DNA of 14,576 nt from Candidatus Cloacimonas sp. 4484_140 (GTDB lineage Bacteria; Cloacimonadota; Cloacimonadia; JGIOTU-2): positions 1-14,576 of the forward strand of contig MVCT01000006.1 in the NCBI GenBank assembly GCA_002049945.1, given 5' to 3'. Made by a program: the position numbers and the translations under genes. Every line of letters begins with the position of its first letter. The first letter of the stretch is position 1. Shown here piece by piece: positions 14,041 to 14,576 of this stretch. The notes beneath the pieces are model-generated. The model was not told where the DNA came from. It ran no database searches and saw only the letters and a program-made list of their open reading frames with translations.

Positions 14041-14576
14041 ATGAAATATTCAAAGAACAAGAAAGATTTTATTTCAACTATTGATGAGCTGAAGGAATAC
14101 ATTTCCCTCACACCCAAAGAGGAGATGCAGCTCAGGAAAGTCGTACAGCGTCATCCCATGCTTATCTCGAAATTCTATCTTTCTCTTATCGATCTCTCAG
14201 ACCCGAAAGATCCCCTAAGAAAGATGGTTTTCCCTTCTGCCCGGGAGCTCGACCTGTCCGGTTCTTATGACACAAGTGATGAATCCAAACATACAAAACT
14301 TTCAGGTCTGCAGCATAAGTATGGGCAGACTGCGCTCGTTCTCTCGACAAATCTTTGCGCTTCCTATTGCAGGTTCTGTTTCCGAAAGCGTTTGGTTGGA
14401 TTGAAATCCAAAGAGATCATCTGCAATTTCAGTGATGCAGCGGATTATATCAAAGCACACCCGGAAATAAATAATGTGCTTATCAGCGGTGGCGATCCCT
14501 TGATGCTTCCCACCAGTGTAATCGAGCAATCCCTCGAATTCCTCGCCCCGATCCCACACCTTGATTTTATTCGGTT
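14041..14576 (+). CDS. KamA-family radical SAM protein (partial, cut by window end)
   Basis: KamA-family enzymes use a [4Fe-4S] cluster, S-adenosylmethionine and usually PLP to move amino groups, as in lysine 2,3-aminomutase and the EF-P-modifying EpmB. The visible 178 residues hold DPLRKMVFPSARELD, GLQHKYGQTALVL and the cluster motif CASYCRFCFRKR with C106, C110 and C113 in CxxxCxxC spacing, then NNVLISGGDPLMLP with SGGDPL (149-154), the family form of the SAM-contacting GGE motif. The PLP lysine would lie beyond the window, so a true aminomutase cannot be distinguished from a KamA-like protein of other function. The ATG has only a weak purine stretch (GAGC) upstream. It stands alone after repeat-rich DNA. 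Confidence 0.88.
   Translation, partial: MKYSKNKKDFISTIDELKEYISLTPKEEMQLRKVVQRHPMLISKFYLSLIDLSDPKDPLRKMVFPSARELDLSGSYDTSDESKHTKLSGLQHKYGQTALVLSTNLCASYCRFCFRKRLVGLKSKEIICNFSDAADYIKAHPEINNVLISGGDPLMLPTSVIEQSLEFLAPIPHLDFIR

Noticed and set aside
14302..14559. 85-residue minus-strand reading frame
   Set aside because: Antisense shadow of the radical SAM gene, across its CxxxCxxC motif.

Overview
The window is AT-rich bacterial DNA with tightly packed genes. A PorV/UPF0164-type outer-membrane protein with a cleavable signal peptide and a C-terminal phenylalanine points to a Gram-negative lineage. Together with the very large hybrid kinase and the style of the intergenic repeats, this fits the Fibrobacteres-Chlorobi-Bacteroidetes superphylum or a candidate phylum near it, such as Cloacimonadota. 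That placement is inference; no rRNA or tRNA gene is present to settle it.

Layout. (1) 153-5277, minus strand: a compact housekeeping run read from right to left: folB, folK, a deoxynucleoside kinase, a GlmU-like nucleotidyltransferase, a HIT-family hydrolase, a membrane-anchored LytR_C-domain protein, rsfS and argS. Neighbours overlap or are at most about 25 nt apart, so one polycistronic mRNA is likely. It joins pterin/folate synthesis, deoxynucleotide salvage, UDP-GlcNAc supply, nucleotide housekeeping, ribosome silencing and Arg-tRNA charging. (2) 5278-5539: intergenic DNA made largely of repeat remnants. (3) 5540-6928, minus strand: a two-gene unit, a PorV-like protein followed 6 nt later by an RseC-like membrane protein. 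(4) 6929-7124: a divergent promoter region. (5) 7125-13590, plus strand: an 1830-residue signalling protein (Ser/Thr kinase, P-loop ATPase, TPR, GAF-like, histidine kinase) followed after one nucleotide by a weakly recognisable GT9-like protein. (6) 13591-14040: repeat-bearing intergenic DNA, including a 146-bp element with imperfect terminal inverted repeats. (7) 14041 to the window end: the N-terminal part of a KamA-family radical SAM enzyme.

Main oddities. The LytR_C gene is in two frames joined at a run of nine T, with a good ATG, membrane helix and domain if one base is recovered. ArgRS has its HIGH-signature histidines replaced by asparagines (NVVN). folK has no ATG, GTG or TTG that would preserve its first beta strand. 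A 32-bp sequence occurs in opposite orientations just outside both ends of the folB-argS run. The kinase/GT9-like pair is the best candidate for a poorly described system, although the kinase architecture itself has known relatives.
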